The notes: generated from the sequence alone by a model not told the origin. A stretch of 64,000 nt of DNA from Porticoccaceae bacterium LTM1 (GCA_030252795.1 CP127080.1:1624501-1688500); one strand, 5' to 3'. Positions 36,812 to 49,398 are shown, counted from the stretch's first letter. Made by a program: numbers and translations.

Positions 36812-36854
36812 CTTTGCGAAACTGTCTACGAAGAGAAGTTTCAATCCTCATGAA

Positions 36855-38081
36855 TTAACCACCAAAGTCATCCAGGAAGATGTGATCGCGCTCAACACCA
36901 AGATCTTCCAGCATCTTGATCACTGCAGCGTTCATCATGGGAGGACCACACATATAGTATTCGCAGTCTTCAGGAGCTTCGTGGTCCTTCAGGTACTGTT
37001 CGTACAATACGTTGTGGATAAAGCCTGTCAGGCCATCCCAGTTGTCTTCCGGTTGAGGATCAGACAGTGCCAGGTGCCACTCAAAGTTGTCGTTCTCGGC
37101 GGCCAGCATGTCGTACTCGTCGTCGTAGAAACACTCGCGCAGAGAGCGGGCACCATACCAGAAGCTGATCTTGCGCTTGCTGTTCAAACGCTTGAGCTGG
37201 TCAAAGATGTGTGAACGCATCGGTGCCATACCGGCACCACCACCGATGAATACCATCTCGTTGTCAGTGTCCTTGGCGAAGAACTCACCAAACGGACCGT
37301 ACACCTTGATTTTGTCACCCGGCTTCAGGCTGAACACATAGGAAGACATAATTCCCGGTGGCAGCCCTTGGGTGCGGGGCGGCGGCGTCGCAATACGGAT
37401 ATTGAACTTAACAATACCTTTTTCTTCCGGATAGTTGGCCATGGAGTATGCACGAATAACCGGCTCATCCACTTTCGACTCCAGATTGAAGAAGCCAAAG
37501 TGCTCCCAGTCACCGCGATATTGTTCTTCGATGTCAAAATCGCTGAATTTAACGTGGTGTGGAGGACACTCAAGCTGTACGTAACCACCGGCACGGAAGT
37601 CAACGTTCTCGCCTTCCGGCAGCTTCAGGGTCAGCTCTTTAATGAAAGTCGCCACGTTCGGGTTGGATTCAACAGTGCACTCCCACTGCTTAACTCCAAA
37701 CACCTCTTCAGGCACTTCCACTTTCATGTTTTGCTTAACCGGCACCTGACAGGACAGACGCCAGCCTTCGTTTACTTCGCGCTTGGTGAAAGAAGATTCT
37801 TCGGTCGGCAGAATAGAGCCGCCACCTTCACTCACCACACAGCGGCACTGTGCACAGCTACCGCCACCACCACAGGCAGACGGCAGGAACAGACCGGCAG
37901 CAGCCAAGGTCTGCAACAGCTTGTCGCCAGCAGGTACACGAATGGTTTTTTCACCGTTGATGTCGATCTCTACGTCACCGCTGGAAACCAGCTTGGAACG
38001 TGCAGCCAAAATGAAGGCTACCAGTGCCAAAACGATCACGGTGAACATCGCAACACCGACTACGATAGTCATATTTTCCAT
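36855..38081 (-). CDS. nqrF: Na+-NQR subunit F (NADH dehydrogenase)
   Basis: NADH-oxidising subunit of the sodium-pumping NADH:quinone reductase. An N-terminal membrane helix (4-26) is followed by a [2Fe-2S] ferredoxin domain with C70, C76, C79 and C111, a FAD domain ([13 protein letters not shown]), and an NADH domain ([14 protein letters not shown] and [11 protein letters not shown]). The 408 residues and the C-terminal FLDDFGG are exactly as expected. Confidence 0.97.
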   Translation of the reverse strand: MENMTIVVGVAMFTVIVLALVAFILAARSKLVSSGDVEIDINGEKTIRVPAGDKLLQTLAAAGLFLPSACGGGGSCAQCRCVVSEGGGSILPTEESSFTKREVNEGWRLSCQVPVKQNMKVEVPEEVFGVKQWECTVESNPNVATFIKELTLKLPEGENVDFRAGGYVQLECPPHHVKFSDFDIEEQYRGDWEHFGFFNLESKVDEPVIRAYSMANYPEEKGIVKFNIRIATPPPRTQGLPPGIMSSYVFSLKPGDKIKVYGPFGEFFAKDTDNEMVFIGGGAGMAPMRSHIFDQLKRLNSKRKISFWYGARSLRECFYDDEYDMLAAENDNFEWHLALSDPQPEDNWDGLTGFIHNVLYEQYLKDHEAPEDCEYYMCGPPMMNAAVIKMLEDLGVERDHIFLDDFGG

Positions 38082-38102
38082 CTTACTCGCTACTCCTATC
38101 GC

Positions 38103-38720
38103 TTACAGGTCGATGCCGCCGAAGGACATAAAGCCCAGCGACATAAGGCCAACTGTGATAAATGCGATACCCAGACCCTGCAGGCCTTCAGGAATATCAC
38201 TGTACTTGAGCTTTTCGCGAATACCGGCCAGAGCCACAATCGCCAGTGCCCAGCCCACACCGGAGCCCAGACCAAACACTACGGACTCGCCGAAGTTGTA
38301 GTCGCGCTCCACCATGAACAGAGAGGCACCCATGATCGCGCAGTTCACGGTAATCAGCGGCAGGAACACGCCCAGCGCGTTGTACAGGGCCGGCATGTAG
38401 CGGTCCAGTACCATTTCCATGATCTGAACGATCGCGGCGATAACGCCGATGTAAGACAGCAGACCGAGGAAGCTCAGGTCAATGCTCTCGGCACCCGGCA
38501 GACCGGTCCAGGCCAGTGCGCCTTCTGCCAACAGGCCCTGGTAGATCAGGTTGTTGACCGGCACAGTAATGGCCAGTACTACGATAACCGCAATACCCAG
38601 ACCCAGAGCGGCCTGGATCTTTTTGGAGAGTGCCAGGAAGGTACACATCCCCAGGAAGAATGCCAGCGCCATGTTCTCGATGAACACGGAGCGGACAAAC
38701 AGACTCAGATAATGTTCCAT
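38103..38720 (-). CDS. nqrE: Na+-NQR subunit E
   Basis: Integral membrane subunit with six helices, forming with NqrD the symmetric pair that holds the intramembrane iron centre. The start [18 protein letters not shown] and [16 protein letters not shown] (with the conserved Cys) are typical. It is 205 residues long. The start codon overlaps the nqrD stop (TAATG), implying coupled translation. Confidence 0.96.
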   Translation of the reverse strand: MEHYLSLFVRSVFIENMALAFFLGMCTFLALSKKIQAALGLGIAVIVVLAITVPVNNLIYQGLLAEGALAWTGLPGAESIDLSFLGLLSYIGVIAAIVQIMEMVLDRYMPALYNALGVFLPLITVNCAIMGASLFMVERDYNFGESVVFGLGSGVGWALAIVALAGIREKLKYSDIPEGLQGLGIAFITVGLMSLGFMSFGGIDL

Positions 38721-39385
38721 TACGCCACCTCCGCCGGTGCTGAATTAGGAGCCATTTTGAACTCGGCTTCTTCAACTTGGTCTTTCTTCTTCTGACGGAT
38801 AGCCCAAATGATCAGGCCGATCAGGAAGAACGCACTTGGCGGCAACAGCAGCAAGCCGTTCGGGATATACCAACCACCAGTGCTTGCAAGAGGCAGAATC
38901 TCGATACCGAGCAGCTTGCCGGAGCCAAACAGCTCACGAATCACTGCCAGGGTAACCAGAATGAAGCTGTAGCCCAGACCATTACCGATACCGTCCAGGA
39001 AGCTGGGGATCGGCGGATTTTTCATGGCGAACGCTTCAGCGCGGCCCATTACGATACAGTTGGTGATAATCAAACCAACGAATACCGACAGGGTTTTACT
39101 GATCTCGTAGCTGAACGCCTTGAGGATCTGGTCTACCACGATTACCAGCGAAGCAATAATGGTCATCTGCACGATAATGCGAATGCTGCCAGGAGTGTGG
39201 TTACGTACCAACGACACGAAGAAGTTGGAGAACGCAGTTACCAGGGTCAGCGCCACACACATTACCAGGGACACTTTCAGGCTGGAGGTTACCGCCAGCG
39301 CCGAACAGATACCCAGGATCTGCAGAGCGATCGGGTTGTTGTTAAAAATCGGGTTGAGCAGAGTATCTTTGGTTTTGGTCGCCAT
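38720..39385 (-). CDS. nqrD: Na+-NQR subunit D
   Basis: Six-helix membrane subunit homologous to NqrE with inverted topology. [20 protein letters not shown] at the N-terminus and [18 protein letters not shown] (Cys ligand) are diagnostic. The 221 residues match the family. It lies three bases after nqrC. Confidence 0.96.
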   Translation of the reverse strand: MATKTKDTLLNPIFNNNPIALQILGICSALAVTSSLKVSLVMCVALTLVTAFSNFFVSLVRNHTPGSIRIIVQMTIIASLVIVVDQILKAFSYEISKTLSVFVGLIITNCIVMGRAEAFAMKNPPIPSFLDGIGNGLGYSFILVTLAVIRELFGSGKLLGIEILPLASTGGWYIPNGLLLLPPSAFFLIGLIIWAIRQKKKDQVEEAEFKMAPNSAPAEVA

Positions 39386-39388
39386 GAC

Positions 39389-40156
39389 TTAGGCCTCCCC
39401 TGCTTTCAAATTTGCCAAGAACGGGGCGAAACCGTTGTCGCCCATCCAGAATTGCACCAGGTTGTTTACACCCTTGCTGGTCAGGGTGGCACCGGACAGA
39501 CCGTCTACCTGATAAGTAGCCTGGGGCTTGCTCTCATCAACGGAGCCCTTGATCACAGAGATTTTGGCTTCGCCATTCTCGTAGATCTTCTTGCCAATCC
39601 ACTTGGCTTTCCACAGCGGATTGTCTACCTCGCCACCAAGACCTGGAGTTTCACCGTGCTCGTAGAAGCCGAGACCGGCAACCGTGTTGAAGTCGTTTTC
39701 CAGCGCCACAAAACCGTACAGGGTGGACCACAGACCGTAGCCTTTGATCGGCAGGATCACTTTCTCGATACCGTTCTCGTCTTCCACCATGTAGATGGTG
39801 GCGTACTTAACGCGACGACCGATTTTGGCGATGTCCTGTTCGTCATCCAGATCTACAGACAGCTGAGGATCCTTGGACGATTTGCGCTGATCGTAAGTGG
39901 TTGCGTCCACCGCATCGGTGAATTTACCGGATTCCATATCAACGATCTTGGTGGTTACGCTCTTGAACTGCTCTTCAACAGAAACACCTTTCTCGTACAG
40001 ACCAGCGGCCTTGAGAATATTGGTTTTCTTGTCTTTGAGTTTGTTGGCTTGCTGCATATCGCGCAGACCAACCGCAGCGCCGGCTACGATTACCGAGCAC
40101 ACCAGACAGAGTGACAGTGCTACCAGCACTGTATGTTTTACAGATTCTTTAGCCAC
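39389..40156 (-). CDS. nqrC: Na+-NQR subunit C (covalent FMN)
   Basis: Subunit with one N-terminal helix (9-30) and a periplasmic domain that binds FMN covalently. The flavinylation motif is SGAT with T224, the target of Apb[15 protein letters not shown] and [11 protein letters not shown] are typical. It is 255 residues long and overlaps the end of nqrB by eight bases. Confidence 0.96.
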   Translation of the reverse strand: MAKESVKHTVLVALSLCLVCSVIVAGAAVGLRDMQQANKLKDKKTNILKAAGLYEKGVSVEEQFKSVTTKIVDMESGKFTDAVDATTYDQRKSSKDPQLSVDLDDEQDIAKIGRRVKYATIYMVEDENGIEKVILPIKGYGLWSTLYGFVALENDFNTVAGLGFYEHGETPGLGGEVDNPLWKAKWIGKKIYENGEAKISVIKGSVDESKPQATYQVDGLSGATLTSKGVNNLVQFWMGDNGFAPFLANLKAGEA

Positions 40157-41372
40157 GTGCCAGCCTCCGCTTGATATTGCCTTCCACTACGAAGTGGTCA
40201 ATTAACGGTGCAAACAGGTTGGCGAACAGGATTGCCAGCATCATGCCTTCCGGGAATGCCGGGTTAACCACACGGATCAACACCACCATTACACCGATCA
40301 GAATACCGAACCAGATTTTACCGGTGTCAGTCATGGAAGCAGAAACCGGGTCCGTCGCCATAAACACCATACCAAAGGCGAAGCCACCCACTACCAGGTG
40401 CCAATACCAAGGCATGTTGAACATGTTGTTGGTTTCAGAGCCAACCAGATTAAACAGGGTCGACAGAGCGATCATGCCCATCATCACACCCAGCATAATG
40501 CGCCAGGAAGCAATTCGCATCGCCAACAGAATTGCACCACCGATGAAGATCGCCAGAGTGGAAGTCTCACCCATGGAACCCTGCATGTTACCCAGGAAGG
40601 CGTCCATCCAGGTGAGGCTGCTCTCCAGTGCACCCATACCATCGTTGTACGCGATAGACAGAGCGGTAGCACCAGTGAAGCCGTCAACCATGGTAGCTGC
40701 ACCAGTAGCCCATACTGTGTCACCAGACATAGAAGCCGGGTAAGCGAAGAACAGGAAGGCACGACCAGTCAGGGCCGGGTTGAGGAAGTTTTTGCCGGTA
40801 CCGCCAAATACTTCTTTACCGATCACCACACCAAAGGTGATACCCAGAGCCGCCATCCACAGCGGCAGGTCTGGTGGACAGGTCAGAGCGAACAGGATGG
40901 AAGTTACGAAGAAACCTTCGTTCACTTCGTGGCCGCGCTTGATTGCAAACAATACTTCCCAGAAGCCACCGACCACAAACGCAGTCAGGTAGATCGGCAG
41001 GAAGTACATTGCGCCGTGAATCATACAATCGTAGATGCTGCTGGCATCGAACGTACCGGCACCAAAAATATTGATGAACCACAGGCGAATAGCGTCTACA
41101 GAAGAGGCAGCAGTCGCTGGATCCAGGTACAGGTTAGCCTGGTGACCTACGTTGTACATGGCGTAGAACATCGCCGGGAAACAGGCGAACCAAACGGTGA
41201 TCATCACACGCTTGAGGTCCACACCGTCACGAACATGCGATGCATTTTTGGTGGTCGCCTTGGGCGAGAAGCAAATAGTGTCAAATGCTTCAAACAGGGC
41301 GTACCATTTTTCGTATTTGCCGCCCTTATGGAAGTTCGGCTCGACTTTTTCGAGGTAACTGCGAAGACTCAT
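40149..41372 (-). CDS. nqrB: Na+-NQR subunit B (covalent FMN, Na+ channel)
   Basis: Largest membrane subunit, with about ten helices, forming the sodium path and carrying a covalent FMN. The flavinylation motif TGAT is at 233-236 (T236). [14 protein letters not shown] and [14 protein letters not shown] match the family. The 407 residues are normal. It follows nqrA by five bases. Confidence 0.97.
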   Translation of the reverse strand: MSLRSYLEKVEPNFHKGGKYEKWYALFEAFDTICFSPKATTKNASHVRDGVDLKRVMITVWFACFPAMFYAMYNVGHQANLYLDPATAASSVDAIRLWFINIFGAGTFDASSIYDCMIHGAMYFLPIYLTAFVVGGFWEVLFAIKRGHEVNEGFFVTSILFALTCPPDLPLWMAALGITFGVVIGKEVFGGTGKNFLNPALTGRAFLFFAYPASMSGDTVWATGAATMVDGFTGATALSIAYNDGMGALESSLTWMDAFLGNMQGSMGETSTLAIFIGGAILLAMRIASWRIMLGVMMGMIALSTLFNLVGSETNNMFNMPWYWHLVVGGFAFGMVFMATDPVSASMTDTGKIWFGILIGVMVVLIRVVNPAFPEGMMLAILFANLFAPLIDHFVVEGNIKRRLARG

Positions 41373-41377
41373 CGCGA

Positions 41378-43046
<1,669 letters not shown>

Positions 43047-44501
43047 TCAGGCTTCCTTTGGATACACATCCCAGGAAACACCTGCCATCTCTTCAAGGCA
43101 GCGAATTACCTGGCAGCTGTAGCCAAATTCGTTGTCATACCAGCAGTACAGCACTGCGCTGTCACCAGACACGATTGTCGCCTTGGCGTCGTACACACAG
43201 GCGTGACGCGAGCCAACAAAGTCACTGGAAACAACTTCGGGGGACTCAGTGTAGTCAATCTGCTGCTGCAGCCCGGAGTGAAGAGCGATATCACGCATGT
43301 ACTCGTTCATCTCTTCTTTGTCGGTAGCCTTGCTCAGCTTCAGGTTCAGAATCGCCATGGAAACGTTAGGAGTCGGTACGCGAATCGCATTACCAGTCAG
43401 CTTACCTTCCAGCTCCGGAAGCGCCTTGGAGACCGCTTTGGCAGCACCGGTTTCGGTGATTACCATGTTCAGCGGCGCGGAACGACCACGACGCTCAGCC
43501 TTGTGATAGTTATCGATCAGGTTCTGGTCGTTGGTGTAGGCGTGAACAGTCTCAACGTGACCGTGCTCGACACCGTACTTGTCCATAATCGCTTTCAACA
43601 CAGGAGTGATAGCGTTGGTGGTACAGGAAGCGGCAGAGATGATCTTGTCTTCCGGCAGAATGTCTTTGTGGTTGATACCGTAAACCACGTTTTTCAGGTC
43701 GCCTTTACCCGGCGCAGTCAGCAGCACCTTGGAAACGCCATTGCACTGCAGATGCTGGCTCAGGCCAGCTTCATCGCGCCACACACCAGTGTTGTCGATA
43801 ACAACCGCATTGCTGATACCGTAGTTGGTGTAATCAATTTCAGCCGGGCTGTTGGCGTAAATGATCTTGATCGGGCTGCCGTTGCAGATCAGGGTATTGC
43901 TATCTTCGTCGATACGGATGGTGCCACGGAAAGAGCCGTGTACAGAATCACGACGCAGCAGGCTGGCACGCTTAACCAGGTCGTTGGCCACTTTGCCCGG
44001 ACGAACAACAATGGCACGCAGACGCATCAGGTCGCCACCACCGGCTTTTTCGATCAACAGACGAGCCAGCAGGCGGCCGATACGTCCAAAACCGTACAGA
44101 ACCACGTCTTGAGGCTGCGGCAGCGGCTTGGCATCGCTGTCCAGAGCACCAGCCAGTTCAGTGCGCAGGAATTCTTCCGCAGAAGCACCGTTACCCTGAC
44201 TCATGTATTTAACGGCCAGCTTGCCCAGGTCGATGTGTGACGGACCCAGGTTCAGGTTCATCATAGCTTCCAGCAGTGGGAAGGTTTCGAATTCAGACAG
44301 TTCATTGTGCTCAACCTGACGAACGCGACGATGCGCCTTCATGATGTCGATAACAGAACGGTTCACCAGTGAACGGCCGTACATGTACAGGCCTACGTTG
44401 CGCTCGCGATTGAGCTTGCCAATCATTGGGATCATCGCTTCTGCGAGTGCTTCACGCTCTTTCCAGTCTTTAAAAAAGTCGGCTGGTTGTGGTCGAGTCA
44501 C
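43047..44501 (-). CDS. gap: Glyceraldehyde-3-phosphate dehydrogenase, long form
   Basis: Glycolytic or gluconeogenic dehydrogenase interconverting glyceraldehyde-3-phosphate and 1,3-bisphosphoglycerate. The Rossmann motif GFGRIGR sits near residue 133 and the catalytic Cys in SAASCTTNAITP. At 484 residues it has an N-terminal extension of about 125 residues, marking the class represented by P. aeruginosa PA3001, not the usual 330-residue enzyme. The extension is helical and charged, with unknown role. It lies between nqrA and, across an insertion, mfd, as in Pseudomonas. Confidence 0.94.
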   Translation of the reverse strand: MTRPQPADFFKDWKEREALAEAMIPMIGKLNRERNVGLYMYGRSLVNRSVIDIMKAHRRVRQVEHNELSEFETFPLLEAMMNLNLGPSHIDLGKLAVKYMSQGNGASAEEFLRTELAGALDSDAKPLPQPQDVVLYGFGRIGRLLARLLIEKAGGGDLMRLRAIVVRPGKVANDLVKRASLLRRDSVHGSFRGTIRIDEDSNTLICNGSPIKIIYANSPAEIDYTNYGISNAVVIDNTGVWRDEAGLSQHLQCNGVSKVLLTAPGKGDLKNVVYGINHKDILPEDKIISAASCTTNAITPVLKAIMDKYGVEHGHVETVHAYTNDQNLIDNYHKAERRGRSAPLNMVITETGAAKAVSKALPELEGKLTGNAIRVPTPNVSMAILNLKLSKATDKEEMNEYMRDIALHSGLQQQIDYTESPEVVSSDFVGSRHACVYDAKATIVSGDSAVLYCWYDNEFGYSCQVIRCLEEMAGVSWDVYPKEA

Positions 44502-44735
44502 GGCTAAATTCCTTTGCTGGTTGCAATCAGGTGGTAAATTGGGGCGCTATTATCCGGTCTGAGGTCCGTGTATGCAACAAAGTGGTCACAAATCAGGCTA
44601 TTTTCTCCCAACCGAATCAATCCCTGTGTTCAGAATCACCGGATACATCTAGAAATTCACTATCCAGGCTTCTCAATCTGCTAAATAAATAACATAGCCA
44701 TCTCACTTTTAGAGCACAGCAAAAGGAATCACCAA

Positions 44736-46415
44736 GTGCTGCTGACGAACCTGATTATTGGCTTGGGTATTTTCCTCTATGGCATGAACCAGCTTGAGCG
44801 TGGTGTAGAAGCTCTCAGCAGTGATTGGATCAAATACCGACTGGCCTACAGCACTAGACACCCCCTGCAGAGCGTTCTTACTGGTACAGCAGTAACCGCA
44901 CTGGTACAGAGCAGCTCTATGGTGGGACTACTTGTCCTGGCATTTGCCAGTGCGGGTGCCATCCCTCTCTACAACGCCATTGGTGTGATGCTCGGTGCCA
45001 ACCTGGGCACCACATTCACTGGCTGGATAGTTACAACCCTTGGCTTCAAATTAAACCTGGCTGCCGTAGCACTGCCTGCTGTTGGTCTTGGTGGCCTGAT
45101 ACAGGTATTTGCCGATTCGCGGCCAAAGCTTCGCGCAAATGGTATCGTGATACTCGGATTGGGGCTGCTACTGTTCGGGCTGGGTATCATGAAGGACACC
45201 GTTGATAACCTGCCATCGAATTGGGAACTTGAGCAGTTGAGGGAATTTAACGCCCTGACTTTCTTACTGCTCGGCACAGTACTCACTGCCGTGATTCAAT
45301 CCAGTTCGGCCACCATGATGATTGCCCTGACAGCTCTAAATAGCGGCATCATTGATCTGCAAGGGGCCGCAGCACTGGTTATCGGTGCCGATATCGGTAC
45401 CACATCCACAATGGCTCTGGGCAGCATCAAGGGTGCTGTAATCAAAAGGCAGCTCGCCCTCGCCCATTTTTTGTTTAACCTCTCTGTTGACCTGCTGGCA
45501 TTTATTTTCTTATTGCCACTACTACCAACCCTGATCTCATGGATAAACCTGAAAGACCCGCTCTACAGCCTGGTGGTATTTCACAGCTTGTTTAACGCCT
45601 TGGGGCTGTTGATCTATGTGCCTTTTTTGCAACAATTTTCCAGCTGGATCAGTAAGCGATTTCTCTCCAGACAAACCGGGAGTTTGCTTTCTGATGTTCC
45701 AGTCTCCGTGCCGGAAGCAGCAATTCAAGCAAGCCAGCAACATGTCAGGAAAATGCTGATTTCCAGCATTGCCGTAAACTTACAAGCTCTTGAGGTCAAC
45801 ATCAGGCAACTCTCTATCAGTGAGAACTCAAGGACCACCTTGAATCAGGTAGTGACAGAAGATGAGAGTTTTGAACAACAGTACGATCACCTCAAGGAAA
45901 GTGAAGGAGAGTTACTGCGCTATGTAGTGAGGTTTCAGCAACAGCCACTGAATGATCAACAAGCCAATCAATTATTGCTACTGCTTAACTGTGCCCGGGA
46001 TACGGTATATAGCACCAAAACCCTGAAGGCGGCACGACCAGACCTTGCCGAGCTGCACCACACACCGGTGACAATTTTGCAGGATTACTCGAAAAAATAC
46101 CGAAACAGCCTGAAAACTATCTATCAGGATCTACTGGAACTGGCCTGCTCGGAGCATAGCGAAGACTACATGAAAGAAGAGCTGGAAAATTTACGAGAGG
46201 TTAACGAGCGGCAACACCAGCAATTTCACGACTTGATTTCACAGGACAGCCAGCAGGGGGCAATCCAACCTGAACAGCTTTCCACATTGTTGAATGTAAA
46301 CCGTATGCTGTGGCTATCGACACAAACCCTCTTGAAAGCAATGACCTACTGGCAAGGCCTCGAATCACCGATCACTCTCAACCCCCTCCCCTCCGGCCTC
46401 ACCAAGCCGAAATAA
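44736..46415 (+). CDS. Na+/phosphate cotransporter family protein with PhoU-like tail
   Basis: Predicted sodium-dependent phosphate transporter of 559 residues. Two inverted Na_Pi_cotrans repeats carry the QSSS motifs LVQSSSMVG (near 55) and VIQSSSATM (near 190), within about eight membrane helices (1-310). Residues about 335-545 are soluble and helical, like PhoU. The GTG start has an AAGGA ribosome-binding site. Its 3-prime end overlaps the antiporter gene on the opposite strand by about 50 bases. PhoU-like tails may regulate transport; direction and substrate are not proven. Confidence 0.9.
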   Translation: MLLTNLIIGLGIFLYGMNQLERGVEALSSDWIKYRLAYSTRHPLQSVLTGTAVTALVQSSSMVGLLVLAFASAGAIPLYNAIGVMLGANLGTTFTGWIVTTLGFKLNLAAVALPAVGLGGLIQVFADSRPKLRANGIVILGLGLLLFGLGIMKDTVDNLPSNWELEQLREFNALTFLLLGTVLTAVIQSSSATMMIALTALNSGIIDLQGAAALVIGADIGTTSTMALGSIKGAVIKRQLALAHFLFNLSVDLLAFIFLLPLLPTLISWINLKDPLYSLVVFHSLFNALGLLIYVPFLQQFSSWISKRFLSRQTGSLLSDVPVSVPEAAIQASQQHVRKMLISSIAVNLQALEVNIRQLSISENSRTTLNQVVTEDESFEQQYDHLKESEGELLRYVVRFQQQPLNDQQANQLLLLLNCARDTVYSTKTLKAARPDLAELHHTPVTILQDYSKKYRNSLKTIYQDLLELACSEHSEDYMKEELENLREVNERQHQQFHDLISQDSQQGAIQPEQLSTLLNVNRMLWLSTQTLLKAMTYWQGLESPITLNPLPSGLTKPK

Positions 46416-47558
46416 AACCATTCTGGTAGCTACCGGCCCGATCAACTCAAACACCACTGTCGAAACCACCACAACGGTAAGCAGGACACTCTGGTATTGG
46501 GGCATCAACTGTGCAGATACAAACGCCATTGCCATCGCCACACCGGCTTGCGGAAGCATGGCTGCTCCAACCCATTGATTGCGGGGAGCATCGCACCAAC
46601 TCGGTATAGTTACCAAGCGGGCACCGATAAGCCGTGCGACAACCCGAAGCAACAGGTAAGCAGCCCCTACCCAGCCAACGTAAGTCAGGGCCTCCACGGA
46701 AAGACTGGCACCAGACAACACAAAAAACAGGATCACAAACGGCCATTCAATATCTTCAATGGCGTGAAAAGGCCGGTTGTGATGCGGTGCCAGATTAACC
46801 ACCACCGCGCCCATGGTTACTGCAGCCAAAAGATAGGAAACCTCCAGCCAGATTGAGAGTCCGGCACACAAAAACACCATGCCCAGCGCTTCCACCAGAG
46901 TCGGCTCATTGGCGTGTATTCTTCCGGTTAGAAACGCCATCGGAACGCCCAACAAGCAACCTACCAAAACCGCTCCGGCCAACTCCCAGAATCCGTGCAA
47001 AAGCAGCCCGGAGTGATAATTACCCCCTTCAAACAACTGGGCCAAAACCAGAACCAGACTAAAGGCGATCAACCCCCAGGCATCATCCAGTGCCACCACA
47101 CCCTGCAACAACCTGGAGAATGGCCCCCTGGCTTTGTATTCACGAATCACCTCATTAGTGGCAGCTGGATCAGTAGCAGTTGCAATAGCCCCCAATAAAA
47201 GTGCCAAAGCAGGAGGAACACCGACCAACCACAACCCCGCCGCAACTATGATCAGAGTAATTATCACCATCATTCCGGACACCCAAAACACCTGCCTCCC
47301 CTGGCTGGCGAGCATTTGGCGTGTCAATTTGCCACCAAGCAGAAAACCGATCATGGCTAGCGCCATATCTGCTACCAGCGGATACCAGCTTGCGGTCGTT
47401 TCACCAATAAGGCCAATTCCGGATGGCCCAACAAAAATGCCCAACAGGATCAACATCGTAATGCGCGGCAGACGAGTATTTCGGCCGATTGCCTCTGCCG
47501 CCAACCCGAGCAGTAAAATAAACCCCAGTGGAATAAGTACTGCAGCTGCGATATCCAT
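46365..47558 (-). CDS. Monovalent cation:proton antiporter (CPA family)
   Basis: A 397-residue membrane protein with about 12-13 helices. ATATDPAATNEV and ALDDAWGLIAFS correspond to the TDP and ion-binding DD motifs of CPA Na+(K+)/H+ antiporters. It lacks the C-terminal RCK or TrkA-N domain of Kef proteins. It probably exchanges Na+ or K+ for H+. It is downstream of the SLC13 gene with only seven bases between them, so they are likely co-transcribed. Confidence 0.9.
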   Translation of the reverse strand: MDIAAAVLIPLGFILLLGLAAEAIGRNTRLPRITMLILLGIFVGPSGIGLIGETTASWYPLVADMALAMIGFLLGGKLTRQMLASQGRQVFWVSGMMVIITLIIVAAGLWLVGVPPALALLLGAIATATDPAATNEVIREYKARGPFSRLLQGVVALDDAWGLIAFSLVLVLAQLFEGGNYHSGLLLHGFWELAGAVLVGCLLGVPMAFLTGRIHANEPTLVEALGMVFLCAGLSIWLEVSYLLAAVTMGAVVVNLAPHHNRPFHAIEDIEWPFVILFFVLSGASLSVEALTYVGWVGAAYLLLRVVARLIGARLVTIPSWCDAPRNQWVGAAMLPQAGVAMAMAFVSAQLMPQYQSVLLTVVVVSTVVFELIGPVATRMVLFRLGEAGGEGVESDR

Positions 47559-47565
47559 CGTAAAT

Positions 47566-49398
47566 TTAGAAACCGTACATTGTCGGCAAAAGCCAACCGA
47601 TCACGCCACATAGTATTAGCGTCAATGGCAGCCCAACCCGGACAAAATCGGAAAAGGTGTAGTTACCGGCGTTCATCACAAGCAGATTGGTCTGGTACGC
47701 CATCGGTGTGGCAAAGCTCATATTTGCACCGAACAGCACCGCCAACACGAACGCTTCCGGCGGCAGCCCAAGTTGTTGAGCAATACTCACTGCGATCGGT
47801 GTACCAATAACCGCCGCCGCATTATTGGAGACAACATTGGTAAGTACAGCCATCAAAAGAATCAGTGCAATAAACAGCGCTTTCGGTGGAAACCCACTTG
47901 CTGCGGAGACAAAACAACTGGCGATGTACTCTGTTGCCCCTGTTTCTGTGAGTGCACTGCCCAGTGCCAAACTGGCCGCCACAATTAAAATAACCTGCAC
48001 ACTGAGTGCACGCTGAAGATCCTGCCAACTCAAGCAGTTGGCAAAAAGCATCAATAACGCACCACAAAGCGCACTGATGGCGATGGGTACAATACCCAAT
48101 GCAGCAAAAACAATAACCCCAGCCATAATCAACAGAGCGCGCGGAGCACGGTGCGAGTGAGGCAACTCGCGAGTGGAGTCAAGAACCAGAAAATCACCGC
48201 CCCTTTTAACTTCCTCAATTTTTTCACCCGGCCCCTGAATCAGCAACACATCCCCCAGACGCAGGCGAACCCTGCCAATGCCACCATCACTGAACTCTAC
48301 CGGCTTACCTTTGCGGTGAATGGCTATTACCGCCACCTGATAACTTTGCAGAAAACGCATTTCGTTCAAGGTGCGGTGTACCAGTGGCGATCCGCGATCA
48401 ATTACCAGCTCAGCCAGGTGTTGATCGGGCTCCGAAAGCGGATTTTCCTCATCAACCAATAAACCACTGGAAAACAGCTTGGCTCCCAAAACGGTTTCAT
48501 ACTCTTTCAGGTTATCAGGTGTATCCCTGACTACCAGTCGATCACCGGCAAGCACCTGAGCATCCGGCAGCGGGAAAATATCAGTCTGCTTACCGCGTCT
48601 AATGCGGGTGATTTGCATTCGTCCGCCAGATTTTTCGAGGATGTCGCGAATCACTTTGCCGTCGCAGAAACTCTCCTCTGGAACTGACAGATGCGCAGTA
48701 AATATTCGTGGAGAACTGTCCTCCATCAAGGTTGCTCTATTGGGGAGCATGTGCGGGGCAATCAACCACAGATACAGTGTTCCAACGCCCATCAAAACCA
48801 TTGCCGGCACAAAGAAATCAAACATTTGAATCTCTTCGAGCCCCAGATCCCTGGCAACGCTCACCACCAGCAGGTTGGTAGAGGTACCAATCGTTGTTGC
48901 CATCCCCCCCAAAATGGTGGCAAATCCCATAGGCATCAGCACACCAGAAACTGACGACTTGGTCCGTACCGCCACACTTACCAGAATTGGCAAAAGCAAA
49001 ACGACAATGGGCGTGTTATTAACAAATGCACTGAGTAAGCCGGAGACAATCAACGTCACCAGTAACGAAAAGAACGGGCTGAACGACCAGAGCTTTGCCA
49101 GCGCCCTTCCCACCGGCTCCAATGCCCCGGTACGAACCAGGCCATAGCCCACAACCATCAAGCCGCAAACCGCTATTAGCGCCTGATGACCAAAACCGGC
49201 AAAAAAACTGGATGCCTTCAATTCACCGTCTTCGTCCGCATAAGGAAAAAAGGTAAATCCAAGAGTCAGAATGACTATTACAAACAAGCTGGAAGTTTCC
49301 AGTGGAATCCGCTCGCGGGAAAAAAGAAACAGGGCAAAAAGAGTCAGCAACAGTGTGGCAATTGCATGAGTGTTGGGGAACGCTGGGAATACTTCCAT
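47566..49398 (-). CDS. SLC13-family permease with two TrkA-C domains
   Basis: A 610-residue transporter. Two sets of membrane helices (about 8-205 and 400-605) flank two cytoplasmic RCK_C/TrkA-C domains (about 225-300 and 310-385). FVNNTPIVVLLLPILV and VVSNNAAAVIGTPIAV are the paired SNT-type substrate/Na+ motifs of the DASS/SLC13 family. Relatives move sulfate, dicarboxylates or other anions, usually with sodium. The TrkA-C domains suggest ligand gating. The substrate is unknown. Confidence 0.9.
   Translation of the reverse strand: MEVFPAFPNTHAIATLLLTLFALFLFSRERIPLETSSLFVIVILTLGFTFFPYADEDGELKASSFFAGFGHQALIAVCGLMVVGYGLVRTGALEPVGRALAKLWSFSPFFSLLVTLIVSGLLSAFVNNTPIVVLLLPILVSVAVRTKSSVSGVLMPMGFATILGGMATTIGTSTNLLVVSVARDLGLEEIQMFDFFVPAMVLMGVGTLYLWLIAPHMLPNRATLMEDSSPRIFTAHLSVPEESFCDGKVIRDILEKSGGRMQITRIRRGKQTDIFPLPDAQVLAGDRLVVRDTPDNLKEYETVLGAKLFSSGLLVDEENPLSEPDQHLAELVIDRGSPLVHRTLNEMRFLQSYQVAVIAIHRKGKPVEFSDGGIGRVRLRLGDVLLIQGPGEKIEEVKRGGDFLVLDSTRELPHSHRAPRALLIMAGVIVFAALGIVPIAISALCGALLMLFANCLSWQDLQRALSVQVILIVAASLALGSALTETGATEYIASCFVSAASGFPPKALFIALILLMAVLTNVVSNNAAAVIGTPIAVSIAQQLGLPPEAFVLAVLFGANMSFATPMAYQTNLLVMNAGNYTFSDFVRVGLPLTLILCGVIGWLLPTMYGF

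Noticed and set aside
36642-36851. Upstream extension of apbE to an ATG at 36851
   Set aside because: The segment contains the nqrF terminator and a palindromic repeat, and the lipoprotein signal peptide would be buried about 70 residues inside.
37368-38795. 475-codon plus-strand open frame
   Set aside because: It runs antisense through nqrF and nqrE, which are certain genes. The product is His/Gln-rich with no domain, typical of a shadow frame.
43203-44240. 345-codon plus-strand open frame
   Set aside because: Antisense to the long-form GAPDH gene, low-complexity product.
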